Assembly: GCF_900142365.1 (NCBI RefSeq)
Contig: NZ_FRAP01000007.1
Location: 62,001 to 126,000 of the forward strand
DNA length: 64,000 nt
Source of the DNA: Pseudonocardia thermophila
Lineage (GTDB): Bacteria > Actinomycetota > Actinomycetes > Mycobacteriales > Pseudonocardiaceae
Direction: 5' to 3'
This document shows, piece by piece, positions 8,591 to 16,958 of the stretch. The position numbers and the translations under genes are program-made. The notes beneath the pieces were generated by a model, which worked only from the letters and a program-made list of their open reading frames with translations, was not told where the DNA came from and searched no databases. How positions within the stretch are numbered: position 1 is the first letter of the stretch; each line of letters begins with the position of its first letter.

Positions 8591-9360
8591 CCGGACCGGC
8601 AGATGGTTCTGAGCCCCTGCTGTCGGTGCGCGGGGTGCGCAAGTCCTTCGGCGACCTGCAGGTGCTGCGGGACATCAGCTTCGACGTGCCGGCGGGCACT
8701 GTCACGACCGTGATCGGGCCGTCGGGCTCGGGCAAGACGACGGTGCTGCGCACGCTCAACGCGCTGGACCGCGCGGACGCCGGGGTGATCCGCGTCGGCG
8801 ACGTCACCGTCGATTTCGCCGAGCCGGTCGACCGCGCGGTGCTGGCCCGGTTACGGGCGCAGAGCGGGATGGTGTTCCAGGCGCACAACCTGTTCCCGCA
8901 CCGGACCGTGCTGGAGAACGTCATCGAGGGGCCGGTGATCGTGCAGAAGCGGCCCGAGGCGGACGCGATCGCCGAGGCGAAGGAGCTGCTGGCGCAGGTG
9001 GGGCTGGCCGAGAAGGCTGACCAGTACCCCTACCAGCTCTCCGGCGGTCAGCAGCAGCGCGTCGGGATCGCCCGGGCGCTGGCGCTGCGGCCCCAGCTGA
9101 TGCTGTTCGACGAGCCGACGTCGGCGTTGGATCCCGAGCTCGTCGGCGACGTCCTGCGGGTGATCAAGGAGTTGGCGGCGCAGGGCTGGACGATGGTCAT
9201 CGTCACGCACGAGATCCGCTTCGCTCAGCAGGTCGCCGACCAGGTGCTGTTCATCGAGGGCGGGGTCGTGCTGGAGTCGGGGCCGCCGGCTCAGGTGCTC
9301 GGCAAGCCGGAACAGGCGCGGACCCGGCAGTTCCTGCGGCGGATCCTCGACCCGATCTGA
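8587..9360 (+). CDS. Polar amino-acid ABC transporter ATPase
   Basis: A 257-residue ATP-binding subunit. Walker A is GPSGSGKTTVLR, the Q loop is MVFQAHNLFPH, the signature is YQLSGGQQQRVGIARAL, Walker B is LMLFDEPTSALDPE and the H loop is VIVTHEI. The Phe-Pro-His sequence after the Q loop and overall length are typical for GlnQ/TcyN-type ATPases. ATG 8587 overlaps the permease stop (ATGA). It ends the importer operon. The long upstream extension of the frame is coincidental overlap with the permease gene. Confidence 0.95.
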   Translation: MTGPADGSEPLLSVRGVRKSFGDLQVLRDISFDVPAGTVTTVIGPSGSGKTTVLRTLNALDRADAGVIRVGDVTVDFAEPVDRAVLARLRAQSGMVFQAHNLFPHRTVLENVIEGPVIVQKRPEADAIAEAKELLAQVGLAEKADQYPYQLSGGQQQRVGIARALALRPQLMLFDEPTSALDPELVGDVLRVIKELAAQGWTMVIVTHEIRFAQQVADQVLFIEGGVVLESGPPAQVLGKPEQARTRQFLRRILDPI

Positions 9361-9672
9361 GCCGCACGGCGGGCTGCACGACTGCCGGGTCGTCGCGCCG
9401 AAAACCTGCTGCCATCATTTCACTTTTCCTGTAGTGATGGCTCGTGGCGGAGGATCCCGGGCGGAGGGCGCCGGGCCGGCATCACGACCGGCCCGGCCGG
9501 CGCGATACTTCCGTCGTTGCCTGGGCGCTGCGATGCCTCACCCCCTTCCCGACTCGCTCCCGGATCGGAGGTCCCCTCGGGGTTCCAAGCGGTGACCGAC
9601 AGGGCGTCGTGCGGCAACCTGTCGGCCTCCCTCGCACGGCCGTCGGTGCGGCCGGTGGTCCTCGGGCGCGGG
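9361..9672. other. Intergenic region between convergent importer operon and hsp20
   Basis: About 310 bases without a convincing gene. It includes an unusually T-rich stretch around 9409-9432, flanked by CCATCA (9412-9417) and TGATGG (9435-9440). This could pair as a weak stem and act as a transcription end for either side. Open frames across it on both strands look like coding noise. Confidence 0.35.
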
Positions 9673-10116
9673 TCAGGTGTCGAGCTGCGTGCGCTCCGGC
9701 GGGGCGGCGACCGGGATGCGGCGCGGTCTGGCCTTCTCGGTGATCGGGATGCGCAACGTCAGCACGCCCGCGTCGTAGGTGGCGGTGACGCCGTCGGGAT
9801 CGAGGTCCTCGCCGAGGACGAGGCGGCGCGCGAACACGCCCAAGGGGCGCTCCGACAGGTGCATCTCGACGTCGTCCCCGGTGAGCAGGGGGCGCCGCTC
9901 CGCCTTGACGGAGAGCGTGTTCCGCTCGACGTCCACCTCGATCGCGCCGGGGTCGACGCCCGGCAGGTCGAACGCGACCACGAAGGTGTCGCCCTCGCGG
10001 TAGGCGTCCATCGGCATCACGGCGGGTCGCGACCACGTGCCCGTGAGGAACGCCTGCCGGGCCCGGCGGTCCAGCTCGCCGAACGGGTCGATGCGCACCA
10101 GCATCGCGCGGTCCAC
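9673..10116 (-). CDS. Hsp20/alpha-crystallin small heat-shock protein
   Basis: A 147-residue chaperone of the Hsp20 family that holds unfolding proteins in the cytoplasm. The alpha-crystallin domain runs from about residue 38 (DAYREGDTFVVAFDLPGVDP) to the conserved GVLTLRIPITEKA near 125, with the typical IEVDVERNTLSVKAER strand pair. GTG 10116 lies 3-4 bases after a GGAGG-type site. ATG 10104 is an alternative, four codons inside. A well-formed promoter lies upstream on the same strand (10210-10238). Confidence 0.92.
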   Translation of the reverse strand: MDRAMLVRIDPFGELDRRARQAFLTGTWSRPAVMPMDAYREGDTFVVAFDLPGVDPGAIEVDVERNTLSVKAERRPLLTGDDVEMHLSERPLGVFARRLVLGEDLDPDGVTATYDAGVLTLRIPITEKARPRRIPVAAPPERTQLDT

Positions 10117-10209
10117 TCCCTCCTCGAACTTGTGTCCACGACGGCAGAAGTCCTGCGTCGCCGGAGCCCACGACGCTGTGGGCTCCGGAGGGGTTTCCTA
10201 ATATCTGCA

Positions 10210-10238
10210 ACGCTAGATAGAGATTTTCTCAGTGTCAA
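10210..10238 (-). promoter_or_regulatory. Putative hsp20 promoter with internal small palindrome
   Basis: On the minus strand TTGACA (10233-10238) and TAGCGT (10210-10215) are separated by exactly 17 bp. The spacer contains the inverted repeat GAGA-TTT-TCTC (10220-10230), a possible operator. The surroundings are strikingly AT-rich for this genome. It does not match the HspR (HAIR) or CIRCE consensus well. Confidence 0.6.
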
Positions 10239-10288
10239 GTTTGGATATGGCGGTGGGTCGGGACGGTGGGGTCGGGGTACCCCACGGC

Positions 10289-11863
10289 ATGGCCTTGGAG
10301 ACCTACCGGGCGAAGCGGGACTTCGCGCGCACCCCGGAACCGTCCGGAGCCGCCGATCCCGCGCCCGGCCGCCGGTTCGTCGTCCAACGGCACCGGGCGC
10401 GGCGGCTGCACTACGACCTGCGGCTGGAGATCGACGAGGTGCTGGTCAGCTGGGCCGTCCCGCGCGGGCCCACGCTCGATCCCGCGGCGCGGCACACCGC
10501 CGTGCACGTCGAGGACCATCCGCTGGAGTACGCCGGGTTCGAGGGCGTCATCCCGAAGGGCGAGTACGGCGGCGGAGACGTGATCGTGTGGGACCGCGGC
10601 ACGTGGGAGCCTGCGCGCACCGACGACCCGGCCGCCGCCGTCGAGGCCGGTGAGCTGCACTTCGACCTGCACGGGGAGAAACTCGCCGGCCGGTTCGTGC
10701 TGGTGCGCCGCGACGGTGACGGCGGGCGCGATCAGTGGTTGTTGATCCACAAGCGGGACGAGCACGCCGTCGACGGCTGGGACCCCGAGGACCATCGCCG
10801 CTCGGTGGTCAGCGGCCGCACCAACGAGGAGGTGGCGGCCGCGCCCGCAGCGATGTGGCAGGGCGGGGTCGCCGCCGCGGACGCCGAGGTGCGCCTGGAT
10901 GTGCCGACGAGCGTCGAGCCGCCGAACGTCGACGAGCTCGCCGCTCTGGACGAGCTGGGGCGGCGCGGCCGATGGGAGCTGGCCGGGCGGGAGCTGGTTC
11001 TGACCAACCTCGACAAGGTGCTCTTCCCCGGCCGGCGGGGGGCGCGTCGCGTCACCAAACGCGATCTCATCCGCTACTACGCCGAGGTAGGGCCGTGGAT
11101 GCTGCCGTACCTGGCGGGGCGGCCGGTGAACATGCACCGCTACCCCGACGGAGTCGACGAGGGCGGGTTCTGGCACAAGGAGGTGCCGGACCACGCGCCC
11201 GACTGGCTGGTGCGCTGGCACAACCCGGAGGCCGATCCCGGCGAGACCGCCTGCTACGTCGTGCCCGACGGCCTTCCGGCGCTGGTGTGGTTGGCGAACT
11301 TCGGCGCGGTCGAGCTGCACCCGTGGACGTCGCGGCTGCCCGACGTCCACGCCCCGACGTGGGCGCTGATCGACATCGATCCCGGCACGGCCAGCACCTT
11401 CGACGACGTGCTGGTGCTCGCCCGGCTCTTCCGCACGGCGCTGGACCACCTCGGGGTGGCGGCGGCGCCGAAGGTGACCGGCAGCCGCGGCGTGCAGATC
11501 TGGGTGCCGGTCACGTCGGGCTGCACGTTCGGCGAGACGCGGGCGTGGGTGGAGCGGATCTCCCGCGCCGTCGGGCGCACCGTGCCCGAGCTGGTGAGCT
11601 GGGAGTGGTACAAGGACCGTCGCGGCGGCCTCGCCCGTCTCGACTACACCCAGAACGCGATCAACAAGACGCTCGTCGCGCCGTTCAGCCCGCGGCCCGC
11701 AGCCGGGGCGCCGGTGTCCGTGCCGATCCGGTGGGGAGAGCTGGACGATCCCGGGCTGCGGCCGGATCGCTGGACGCTGCACACGGTGCTGGACCGGCTG
11801 CAGGAGGTGGGGGACCCGCTGGCGGAGCTGATCGGGCGGGATCAGCGGTTGCCGCCGGTGTGA
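10289..11863 (+). CDS. LigD-type 3'-phosphoesterase plus NHEJ polymerase, no ligase domain
   Basis: A 524-residue DNA-end-processing protein for non-homologous end joining. Residues ~25-150 are a LigD 3'-phosphoesterase domain with catalytic-type VVQRHRARRLHYDLRLE (His41, Asp43) and a second His region in VHVEDHPLEY. Residues ~230-520 are an archaeo-eukaryotic primase-like polymerase with the metal motif LIDIDPG and a conserved SGVQ-like SRGVQIW element. There is no ATP-dependent ligase domain, so a separate ligase must act. ATG 10289 was chosen because MALETYRAKRDF matches the usual start; an earlier in-frame start lies inside the hsp20 promoter. Ku lies about 6 kb away. Confidence 0.9.
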   Translation: MALETYRAKRDFARTPEPSGAADPAPGRRFVVQRHRARRLHYDLRLEIDEVLVSWAVPRGPTLDPAARHTAVHVEDHPLEYAGFEGVIPKGEYGGGDVIVWDRGTWEPARTDDPAAAVEAGELHFDLHGEKLAGRFVLVRRDGDGGRDQWLLIHKRDEHAVDGWDPEDHRRSVVSGRTNEEVAAAPAAMWQGGVAAADAEVRLDVPTSVEPPNVDELAALDELGRRGRWELAGRELVLTNLDKVLFPGRRGARRVTKRDLIRYYAEVGPWMLPYLAGRPVNMHRYPDGVDEGGFWHKEVPDHAPDWLVRWHNPEADPGETACYVVPDGLPALVWLANFGAVELHPWTSRLPDVHAPTWALIDIDPGTASTFDDVLVLARLFRTALDHLGVAAAPKVTGSRGVQIWVPVTSGCTFGETRAWVERISRAVGRTVPELVSWEWYKDRRGGLARLDYTQNAINKTLVAPFSPRPAAGAPVSVPIRWGELDDPGLRPDRWTLHTVLDRLQEVGDPLAELIGRDQRLPPV

Positions 11864-11962
11864 GGGAACCGCCGACCGCTCACCGATCCGAGGTTTCGGC
11901 GCTGCCCGGTGGGTTACCGCTGTGCGGACCACGCCCTGCCTGCGACTGAGTCCGAGGCTGCC

Positions 11963-13723
11963 ATGACCCGCACCGGTCCCGTGCCCGTACCCACGCCGAT
12001 CCGGCCCCGCGCGCACCGCTCGCGCCCCCTCGGCTCCCGCACGCTGCACGTGCTGCGCACCACCGATCCGAAGGACATCGGGCTGCTCTACCTCACGACG
12101 GCGTTCCTGTTCTTCCTGATCGGCGGGGCGATGGCCCTGCTGATCCGGGGCGAGCTGGTGACGCCGGGGCAGCAGTTCCTGTCGAACGAGCAGTACAACC
12201 AGCTGTTCACGATGCACGGCACGCTGATGCTGCTGCTCTACGCGACGCCGATCCTGTTCGGGTTCGCCAACTACATCCTGCCCCTGCAGATCGGTGCGCC
12301 GGACGTGGCGTTCCCGCGGCTGAACGCGTTCTCGTACTGGTTGTTCCTGTTCGGCGGGCTGATCGTGATGTCGGGGTTCCTCACCCCGGGCGGGCCCGCG
12401 GACTTCGGCTGGACCGCCTACACCCCGCTCTCGGACGCGATCCGGTCCCCGGGGGCGGGCGGGAACCTGTGGCTGGCGGGGCTGATCGTGTCCGGGCTCG
12501 GCACGATCCTCGGCGCGGTCAACATGCTCACGACCGTCATCTGCCTGCGCGCACCGGGGATGACCATGTTCCGGATGCCGATCTTCACCTGGAACATCTT
12601 CTTCACCTCGATCCTGATCCTGATCGCGTTCCCCGTCCTGACGGCCGGCCTGTTCGGCCTGCTCGTCGACCGGCTCTTCGGCGCGCACGTGTTCGATCCC
12701 GCCAACGGCGGTGCCGTCCTGTGGCAGCACCTGTTCTGGTTCTTCGGCCACCCGGAGGTCTACATCGTCGCGCTGCCGTTCTTCGGCATCGTCACCGAGA
12801 TCATCCCGGTGTTCAGCCGCAAACCGCTCTTCGGCTACAAGGGGATGGTGTTCGCCAGCGTGGCGATCACCGTGCTCTCGGCCGCGGTGTGGGCGCACCA
12901 CATGTTCGCGACCGGTGCGGTGCTGCTGGCGTTCTTCTCCTTCACGACGTTCCTGATCGCGATCCCGACGGGCATCAAGTTCGTCAACTGGATCGGCACC
13001 ATGTGGAAGGGGAAGATCACCCTCGAGACGCCGATGCTGTTCGCTGTCGGCTTCCTCGCGACGTTCCTGCTGGGCGGGCTGACCGGGATCCTGCTCGCGT
13101 CCCCGCCGCTGGACTTCCACATGCACGACACCTACTTCGTGGTGGCGCACTTCCACTACGTGCTGTTCGGGACGATCGTGTTCTCCGTCTTCGCCGGCCT
13201 CTACTACTGGTTCCCGAAGATGACCGGCCGGATGCTGGACGAGACCCTCGGGAAGATCCACTTCTGGACGATGTTCATCGGGTTCCACCTCACCTTCCTC
13301 GTGCAGCACTGGCTGGGCAACGCCGGGATGCCGCGCCGCTACGTCGACTACCTGCCCATCGACGGCTTCACGACGATGCACGCGATCTCGTCGGCCGGGG
13401 CGGTGCTGCTCGGTCTGTCGACGCTGCCGTTCCTGTGGAACGTGCTGCACAGCCTGCGGTTCGGCCGCGTCGTCGCCGTCGACGACCCGTGGGGGTTCGG
13501 CAATTCGCTGGAGTGGGCCACCAGCTGCCCGCCGCCGCGGCACAACTTCACCGAGCTGCCGCGGATCCGCTCGGAACGTCCGGCGTTCGAGCTGCACTAC
13601 CCACAGCTCGTCGAGCGGTTCCGGCAGGAGGCGCACGTGACGGGGCGGGCCTCGCTGTACGAGCAGCTCGTCGCCCGCTCCACGCCGGGGGACGGCGCGG
13701 AGGAGGAGCCGAAGCAGCGCTGA
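11963..13723 (+). CDS. ctaD: Cytochrome c oxidase subunit I (aa3 type)
   Basis: A 586-residue catalytic subunit of the respiratory haem-copper oxidase in the cytoplasmic membrane, with about twelve hydrophobic helices. Recognisable sites are the low-spin haem His in [15 protein letters not shown], the CuB His and cross-linked Tyr in [15 protein letters not shown], the CuB pair in WAHHMFATG, and the haem a3 ligands in [19 protein letters not shown] 11963 was picked for the sensible basic N-terminus; a longer frame start exists. It is a lone ctaD with no subunit II or III nearby, so it may be an extra copy; this cannot be told from the window. Confidence 0.95.
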   Translation: MTRTGPVPVPTPIRPRAHRSRPLGSRTLHVLRTTDPKDIGLLYLTTAFLFFLIGGAMALLIRGELVTPGQQFLSNEQYNQLFTMHGTLMLLLYATPILFGFANYILPLQIGAPDVAFPRLNAFSYWLFLFGGLIVMSGFLTPGGPADFGWTAYTPLSDAIRSPGAGGNLWLAGLIVSGLGTILGAVNMLTTVICLRAPGMTMFRMPIFTWNIFFTSILILIAFPVLTAGLFGLLVDRLFGAHVFDPANGGAVLWQHLFWFFGHPEVYIVALPFFGIVTEIIPVFSRKPLFGYKGMVFASVAITVLSAAVWAHHMFATGAVLLAFFSFTTFLIAIPTGIKFVNWIGTMWKGKITLETPMLFAVGFLATFLLGGLTGILLASPPLDFHMHDTYFVVAHFHYVLFGTIVFSVFAGLYYWFPKMTGRMLDETLGKIHFWTMFIGFHLTFLVQHWLGNAGMPRRYVDYLPIDGFTTMHAISSAGAVLLGLSTLPFLWNVLHSLRFGRVVAVDDPWGFGNSLEWATSCPPPRHNFTELPRIRSERPAFELHYPQLVERFRQEAHVTGRASLYEQLVARSTPGDGAEEEPKQR

Positions 13724-13876
13724 GCCCGTGGATCAGGCCCAGCCGGAGCGGATCAGCCCGCGCAGCACCGTGCGGAGCAGGGCCCGGCGCAGTGCGCGCA
13801 GCAGCGCCACCGGGTGCGGGACCCGACGGCGGATCGGCTCGCCGACGGCGTACCCGGCGCTGCGCCGCTCACTCCG

Positions 13877-13895
13877 GTCACCCCACACGGGTGAC
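13877..13895. promoter_or_regulatory. Inverted repeat upstream of DUF1345 gene
   Basis: A perfect 7-bp inverted repeat, GTCACCC-CACAC-GGGTGAC, lies 45 bp before the start of the DUF1345 gene. It could be an operator or a small hairpin ending ctaD transcription. No T run follows. Confidence 0.3.
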
Positions 13896-13940
13896 GGAGC
13901 GTGACCGATATCGTCCGTCCCGCAACCGAGGAGGACGGAC

Positions 13941-14681
13941 ATGACCAGCTCCGACGGCTCGCCCGCGGACCCCGTCGCCGACCTGACCGGCGGCTCGTGG
14001 CCGACCCGTGTGCTCGACGGGCTGCTGCTGCTCGTCGCGCTGGTGATCTTCGTCGATCTGTGGACCAACCCCGATCTCGACGACCTGATCTACCAGGGCG
14101 CCGCGGTCGTGTGGATCGTCCTGGCCTGCGCGTTCATCGGGGTGCGGCTGTGGCGGATGCGTCGGGCGCGCCGCGGCGCCGATCCGCACTGGACCCGCCG
14201 CCTGCAGGATCCGCGGCTCGGCTACCTGCTGGTCGCGACGACCGTCGTGACGGTCGCGAGCGCGGTCCTGCTCCTCCTGCAGACCACGGGGAACGCGGGG
14301 GAGCGGGCCATCGCCGAACTGGTGGCGGAGGGCGCGGACCCGGACGAGACGGCGGCGCTGATCGCGACGTACTCGTGGTCGGCGCTGCTGCTGATCGTGC
14401 TGTCCTGGGCGGTGCTGCACCTGAGCTACGCCGAGCGCTACGCGCGGCTGTGGGCGGTCGGGCGCGCCCAGGGGATCCAGCACGTCGAGTTCCCCGGCGG
14501 GAAGGCGCCGACACTGATCGAGTTCGTCTACCTGGCGATCACGATCGGCTTCACCTACGCCACCTCCGACGCGATCGTGAAGACGTCGGAGATGCGGGCG
14601 AAGATGCTGTTCCACAGCATGATGTCGTTCCTCTACAACACCGTCATCATCGCGGCGACCGTGGGTGTGCTGACGGGCTGA
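13941..14681 (+). CDS. DUF1345 membrane protein
   Basis: A 246-residue integral membrane protein of the DUF1345 family (function unknown). Hydrophobic segments occur near residues 24-40, 50-68, 95-112, 145-165 and 225-245. The family signature HLSYAERYARLWAVG is followed by LIEFVYLAITIGFTYATSDA and a final helix. ATG 13941 has a GAGGA site 8-12 bases upstream. Its 3' end overlaps the convergent TIM-barrel gene by 35 bases. Confidence 0.85.
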   Translation: MTSSDGSPADPVADLTGGSWPTRVLDGLLLLVALVIFVDLWTNPDLDDLIYQGAAVVWIVLACAFIGVRLWRMRRARRGADPHWTRRLQDPRLGYLLVATTVVTVASAVLLLLQTTGNAGERAIAELVAEGADPDETAALIATYSWSALLLIVLSWAVLHLSYAERYARLWAVGRAQGIQHVEFPGGKAPTLIEFVYLAITIGFTYATSDAIVKTSEMRAKMLFHSMMSFLYNTVIIAATVGVLTG

Positions 14682-15708
14682 GCCGGCGGCCGTACGCCTC
14701 GGCGACCGCGCCGAAGGCGGGCTTGGGCTCCCACTCCGTGCCGGGGTAGGTCGTGCCCGCCTCGCCGTCGAGCAGGCGGACGACACCGAGGCTGGCCAGG
14801 TCCAGGTCGTCGCGGGGATCGCCGTCCGGGCGGTACGGGTAACCGTGCTGCGCGAACAGGTACACGAACGCGCTGTCCACCCCTTCGGTCTCGAAGATCT
14901 CCAGCAGCTCGGTGAGGTAGGCGGCTTGGCCGGCCTCGTCGCGCTCGTGCACGTCAGTCAGCCGGATGGGCCGGTGGGTCGCGGGATCGAGCTCGACCAC
15001 CTCGAGCACCCGGCCGCCGCGGTCGCCTGCGCCGCGGTAGCTCGCGGTGCCGAACCCGGTGATCGCGAGCGGCTTCGGCCCGGCGGCGAGCACGCGCACG
15101 CCCTCCCGGAACCGGTCGGCGACCTCGGCGGAGCGGATCAGCTCGTAGGTCACGAAGTCGAACGGGGTCCAGTCGACCTGCTCGAACTGGATCGCCGCGT
15201 ACGTGAGCGGCCCGGCGAAGTGTTCGCGGACGACGTCCACGGCATCGCGCAGGAACGCGTTCATGCGTCCGCCGAGCTCGCGGACCGCCGCAGCGCGCCG
15301 CTGCGGGTCGCTCAGCAGCAGAGCGACCCGCTCCTCGGTGCTCTCGCCGTCCAGGAACCCGCGGTTCATGACGCTCAGCTCGACACCGGTGACGAACACG
15401 ATCTCGGCCCCGTCCCGGCGCAGCCGTTCGGCGCGCTCGGCGCAGTCCCGCAGGAGCGCGAGGATCTCGGCCGGTTCCAGCTCCAGCGGGTACGGCGAGA
15501 ACCAGACCTCCAGGCCGAGCTCGGCGGCTGTGCGGGCGGCCAGCTCCAGCCGGTCCGGGTCGCCGCCGACGATCTGGACGGCGGTGCAGTGCAGGTCGTC
15601 CCGGATGATCTCCAGCTCACGCCGCACCACCGCAGGATCGAAGCGCTCACGGGACGTGTGGCCGTGCACGACGAACCCGGTGTCGTAGGCGATTCCCCTG
15701 GCACGCAT
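14647..15708 (-). CDS. TIM-barrel (glycoside-hydrolase-like) protein of unknown function
   Basis: A 353-residue protein beginning MRARGIAYDTGF. The alternation of beta strands and helices (TAVQIVGGDPDRLELAA, GLEVWFSPYPLELEP, EIVFVTGVELSVMN, LTYAAIQFEQVDW) fits a TIM barrel of the glycoside-hydrolase superfamily. Acidic residues at strand ends (GVELSV; YLFAQHGYPY region) are reasonable active-site positions. It resembles actinobacterial proteins sometimes labelled abortive infection protein, a label with no visible support here. ATG 15708 follows a strong GAGGGAGGAGG site. It is divergent from a TetR gene and shares its operator region, so it is the likely target. Confidence 0.65.
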   Translation of the reverse strand: MRARGIAYDTGFVVHGHTSRERFDPAVVRRELEIIRDDLHCTAVQIVGGDPDRLELAARTAAELGLEVWFSPYPLELEPAEILALLRDCAERAERLRRDGAEIVFVTGVELSVMNRGFLDGESTEERVALLLSDPQRRAAAVRELGGRMNAFLRDAVDVVREHFAGPLTYAAIQFEQVDWTPFDFVTYELIRSAEVADRFREGVRVLAAGPKPLAITGFGTASYRGAGDRGGRVLEVVELDPATHRPIRLTDVHERDEAGQAAYLTELLEIFETEGVDSAFVYLFAQHGYPYRPDGDPRDDLDLASLGVVRLLDGEAGTTYPGTEWEPKPAFGAVAEAYGRRLSPSAHPRSPR

Positions 15709-15758
15709 CGGGTGCCTCCTCCCTCGGATCGGTGTGGCGCCGAGGCTGGCAGAAAAAT

Positions 15759-15786
15759 TGCGTGCACGCAAGTTTGCGTGTTCGCA
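15759..15786. promoter_or_regulatory. Tandem operator for the TetR regulator
   Basis: Two sites of form TGCG-N4-CGCA lie 16 bp apart: TGCGTGCACGCA (15759-15770, a perfect palindrome extending to TTGCGTGCACGCAA) and TGCGTGTTCGCA (15775-15786). They sit between the divergent TIM-barrel and tetR starts, 23-50 bp from the tetR GTG, as expected for autoregulated TetR-family repressors. Confidence 0.7.
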
Positions 15787-15808
15787 CGATTCATGGCATG
15801 CTGGCTCG

Positions 15809-16423
15809 GTGACACCGGGGCTGCGGGAGCGGAAGAAGCAGGCCACGCGCGCGGCCCTGCGCGAGGCCGCCTTGCGGCTGGCTCTGGAACGCGGACCGGA
15901 CCAGGTACGAGTGGAGGACATCGCCGCGGCGGCCGGGGTCGCGCCGCGGACGTACAACAACTACTTCGCCAGCCGCGAGCAGGCGATCGTCTCCGCCGTC
16001 ACCGCCGACCGCGAACGGCGGGTCGCCGAGGCCGTCGCGGCGCGGCCGCAGATGCGGCTGGCCGACGCGGTCGTCGAGGCCGTCGTCGAGCAGTACACCG
16101 ATCCGGGCGAGCAGGACCCGCGGGCGCTGTTGATGATCACCTCGCGGCCCGCGCTGCGGGCGGCGTACCTCGAGGCCACCGCCGACATCGCGGCGCCGTT
16201 GGCGGACGTGCTCGCGCGCCGGCTCGGTGAGACTCACGGGGAGAGTGCGCGGGTGCTCGCGGCGAGCGTCGCGGCCGCAGTGCGCATCGCCGTGGAAGGG
16301 TGGATCCGACCGCTCGGCGGCGGGGGGCTGGTCGTGCCCACGGGGTCGCTGCGGGAGCGGTTGCGGGCGGCGCTGGCGGTGCTCGCGCCGGCGTTCGACG
16401 CGGCGGAGCGCCGAGAGGGGTGA
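15809..16423 (+). CDS. TetR-family transcriptional regulator
   Basis: A 204-residue repressor. Residues ~5-55 form the TetR DNA-binding domain: RERKKQATRAALREAALRLALERG, then DIAAAAGVAPRTYNNYFASRE as the helix-turn-helix. The C-terminal ligand domain is all-helical and not informative. GTG 15809 starts the protein just ahead of the DNA-binding domain. A longer frame from 15734 would place the operator inside the gene and lacks family similarity. It probably controls the divergent TIM-barrel gene and itself through the paired TGCG-N4-CGCA sites. Confidence 0.88.
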   Translation: MTPGLRERKKQATRAALREAALRLALERGPDQVRVEDIAAAAGVAPRTYNNYFASREQAIVSAVTADRERRVAEAVAARPQMRLADAVVEAVVEQYTDPGEQDPRALLMITSRPALRAAYLEATADIAAPLADVLARRLGETHGESARVLAASVAAAVRIAVEGWIRPLGGGGLVVPTGSLRERLRAALAVLAPAFDAAERREG

Positions 16424-16429
16424 GTGCGC

Positions 16430-16614
16430 TCAGTCCGGGACCGCGGCCAGGACCAGGTCGGCGGCGGCCCGGGTGGCGTTGATCAGCAGCGCGTTGCGCT
16501 CGTCGGAGCCGCGGGCCCGGTCGCGGGCCTCGCCCGGGTGCGGCCGTAGGCCCGGTGCCGGGAGATCAGACGTTCCCGGCGCAGGTCCTCGTCCGGGGTC
16601 AGGAACCAGACCCC
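16430..16614 (-). pseudogene. C-terminal remnant of a nucleoside/nucleotide-kinase-like P-loop protein
   Basis: Two frames must be joined. The first encodes VWFLTPDEDLRRERLISRHRAYGRT (16540-16611 region), and after a one-base shift the second encodes GEARDRARGSDERNALLINATR followed by AADLVLAAVPD and a stop at 16430. This order (LRRERL-x-RH, DERN, N-x-TR) is that of the lid and C-terminal end of uridine-kinase/pantothenate-kinase-like proteins annotated as nucleoside/nucleotide kinase family. The N-terminal P-loop half is absent, and similarity stops where the 22-bp repeat array begins at 16625. Confidence 0.6.
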
Positions 16615-16624
16615 GCCCGGGAGG

Positions 16625-16697
16625 GCGAGTTGCCCCGTCGGGATCGGCGAGTTGTCCGGTGGGGGAGGGCGAGTTGTCCTCGCCGGGGCTCCGAGTC
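16625..16697 (+). repeat. Second copy of the 22-bp GCGAGTT repeat, four units
   Basis: GCGAGTT cores start at 16625, 16647 and 16669, with a diverged core CCGAGTC at 16691, all exactly 22 bp apart. Units read GCGAGTTGYCCCG-like, matching the array at 4512-4846. Here all units point one way. The array abuts the broken end of the kinase remnant, so insertion of the repeat or deletion next to it is likely. Confidence 0.85.
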
Positions 16698-16754
16698 CTT
16701 CGGAAGGACGGTGTTCTCGGGGAGAGTCCTTCGGAAGGACGGTGTTCTCGGGGA
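16693..16754 (+). repeat. Exact 31-bp tandem duplication, each copy with a hairpin
   Basis: Bases 16693-16723 and 16724-16754 are identical 31-mers. Each contains the palindromic hairpin GTCCTTCGGAAGGAC followed by GGTGTTCTCGGGGA. The exact identity implies a recent duplication. The stems could block or terminate transcription reading from either side. Confidence 0.85.
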
Positions 16755-16797
16755 GCGCCTGCGGCGCTCGAGAATGCCACGAGCGCTTCGCAGGCGC
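16755..16797. repeat. Long imperfect hairpin (16-bp stem)
   Basis: The left arm (16755-16770) begins GCGCCTGCG and ends GCGCTCG. The right arm (16780-16797) is its complement with a two-base bulge, around a 9-base loop AGAATGCCA. It directly follows the 31-bp tandem copies. Together with the next hairpin it forms a structured, non-coding block upstream of the 3' end of ku. Confidence 0.7.
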
Positions 16798-16818
16798 GGC
16801 GAAGGTCGTCGCGGCCGC

Positions 16819-16858
16819 GGTGAACCTGGCAGGAGAGCCATTCTCCTGCACCTTCACC
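16819..16858. repeat. Hairpin with interrupted stem
   Basis: Inner stem GCAGGAGA (16829-16836) pairs with TCTCCTGC (16842-16849) around GCCAT, and outer stem GGTGAA (16819-16824) pairs with TTCACC (16853-16858). From here to 16958 no gene or other structure is evident. Its role is unknown; it may help terminate ku transcription. Confidence 0.6.
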
Positions 16859-16958
16859 GACGACGACGGCACGCGCGCACGACGACGTGCGCGAGATCGG
16901 CGTTGCCCGGACGGCCACGCCGAAGCGCGGGCGCCGTGGTGGGCTGATGCCACCGACG

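Noticed and set aside
10235..13636. 1,100-codon open frame on the minus strand across ligD-type and ctaD genes
   Set aside because: Low-complexity charged translation with no family features, antisense to two unmistakable genes.
13733..13870. Small basic ORF on the minus strand after ctaD
   Set aside because: It has no good start or ribosome site and an Arg/Leu-rich translation typical of noise.
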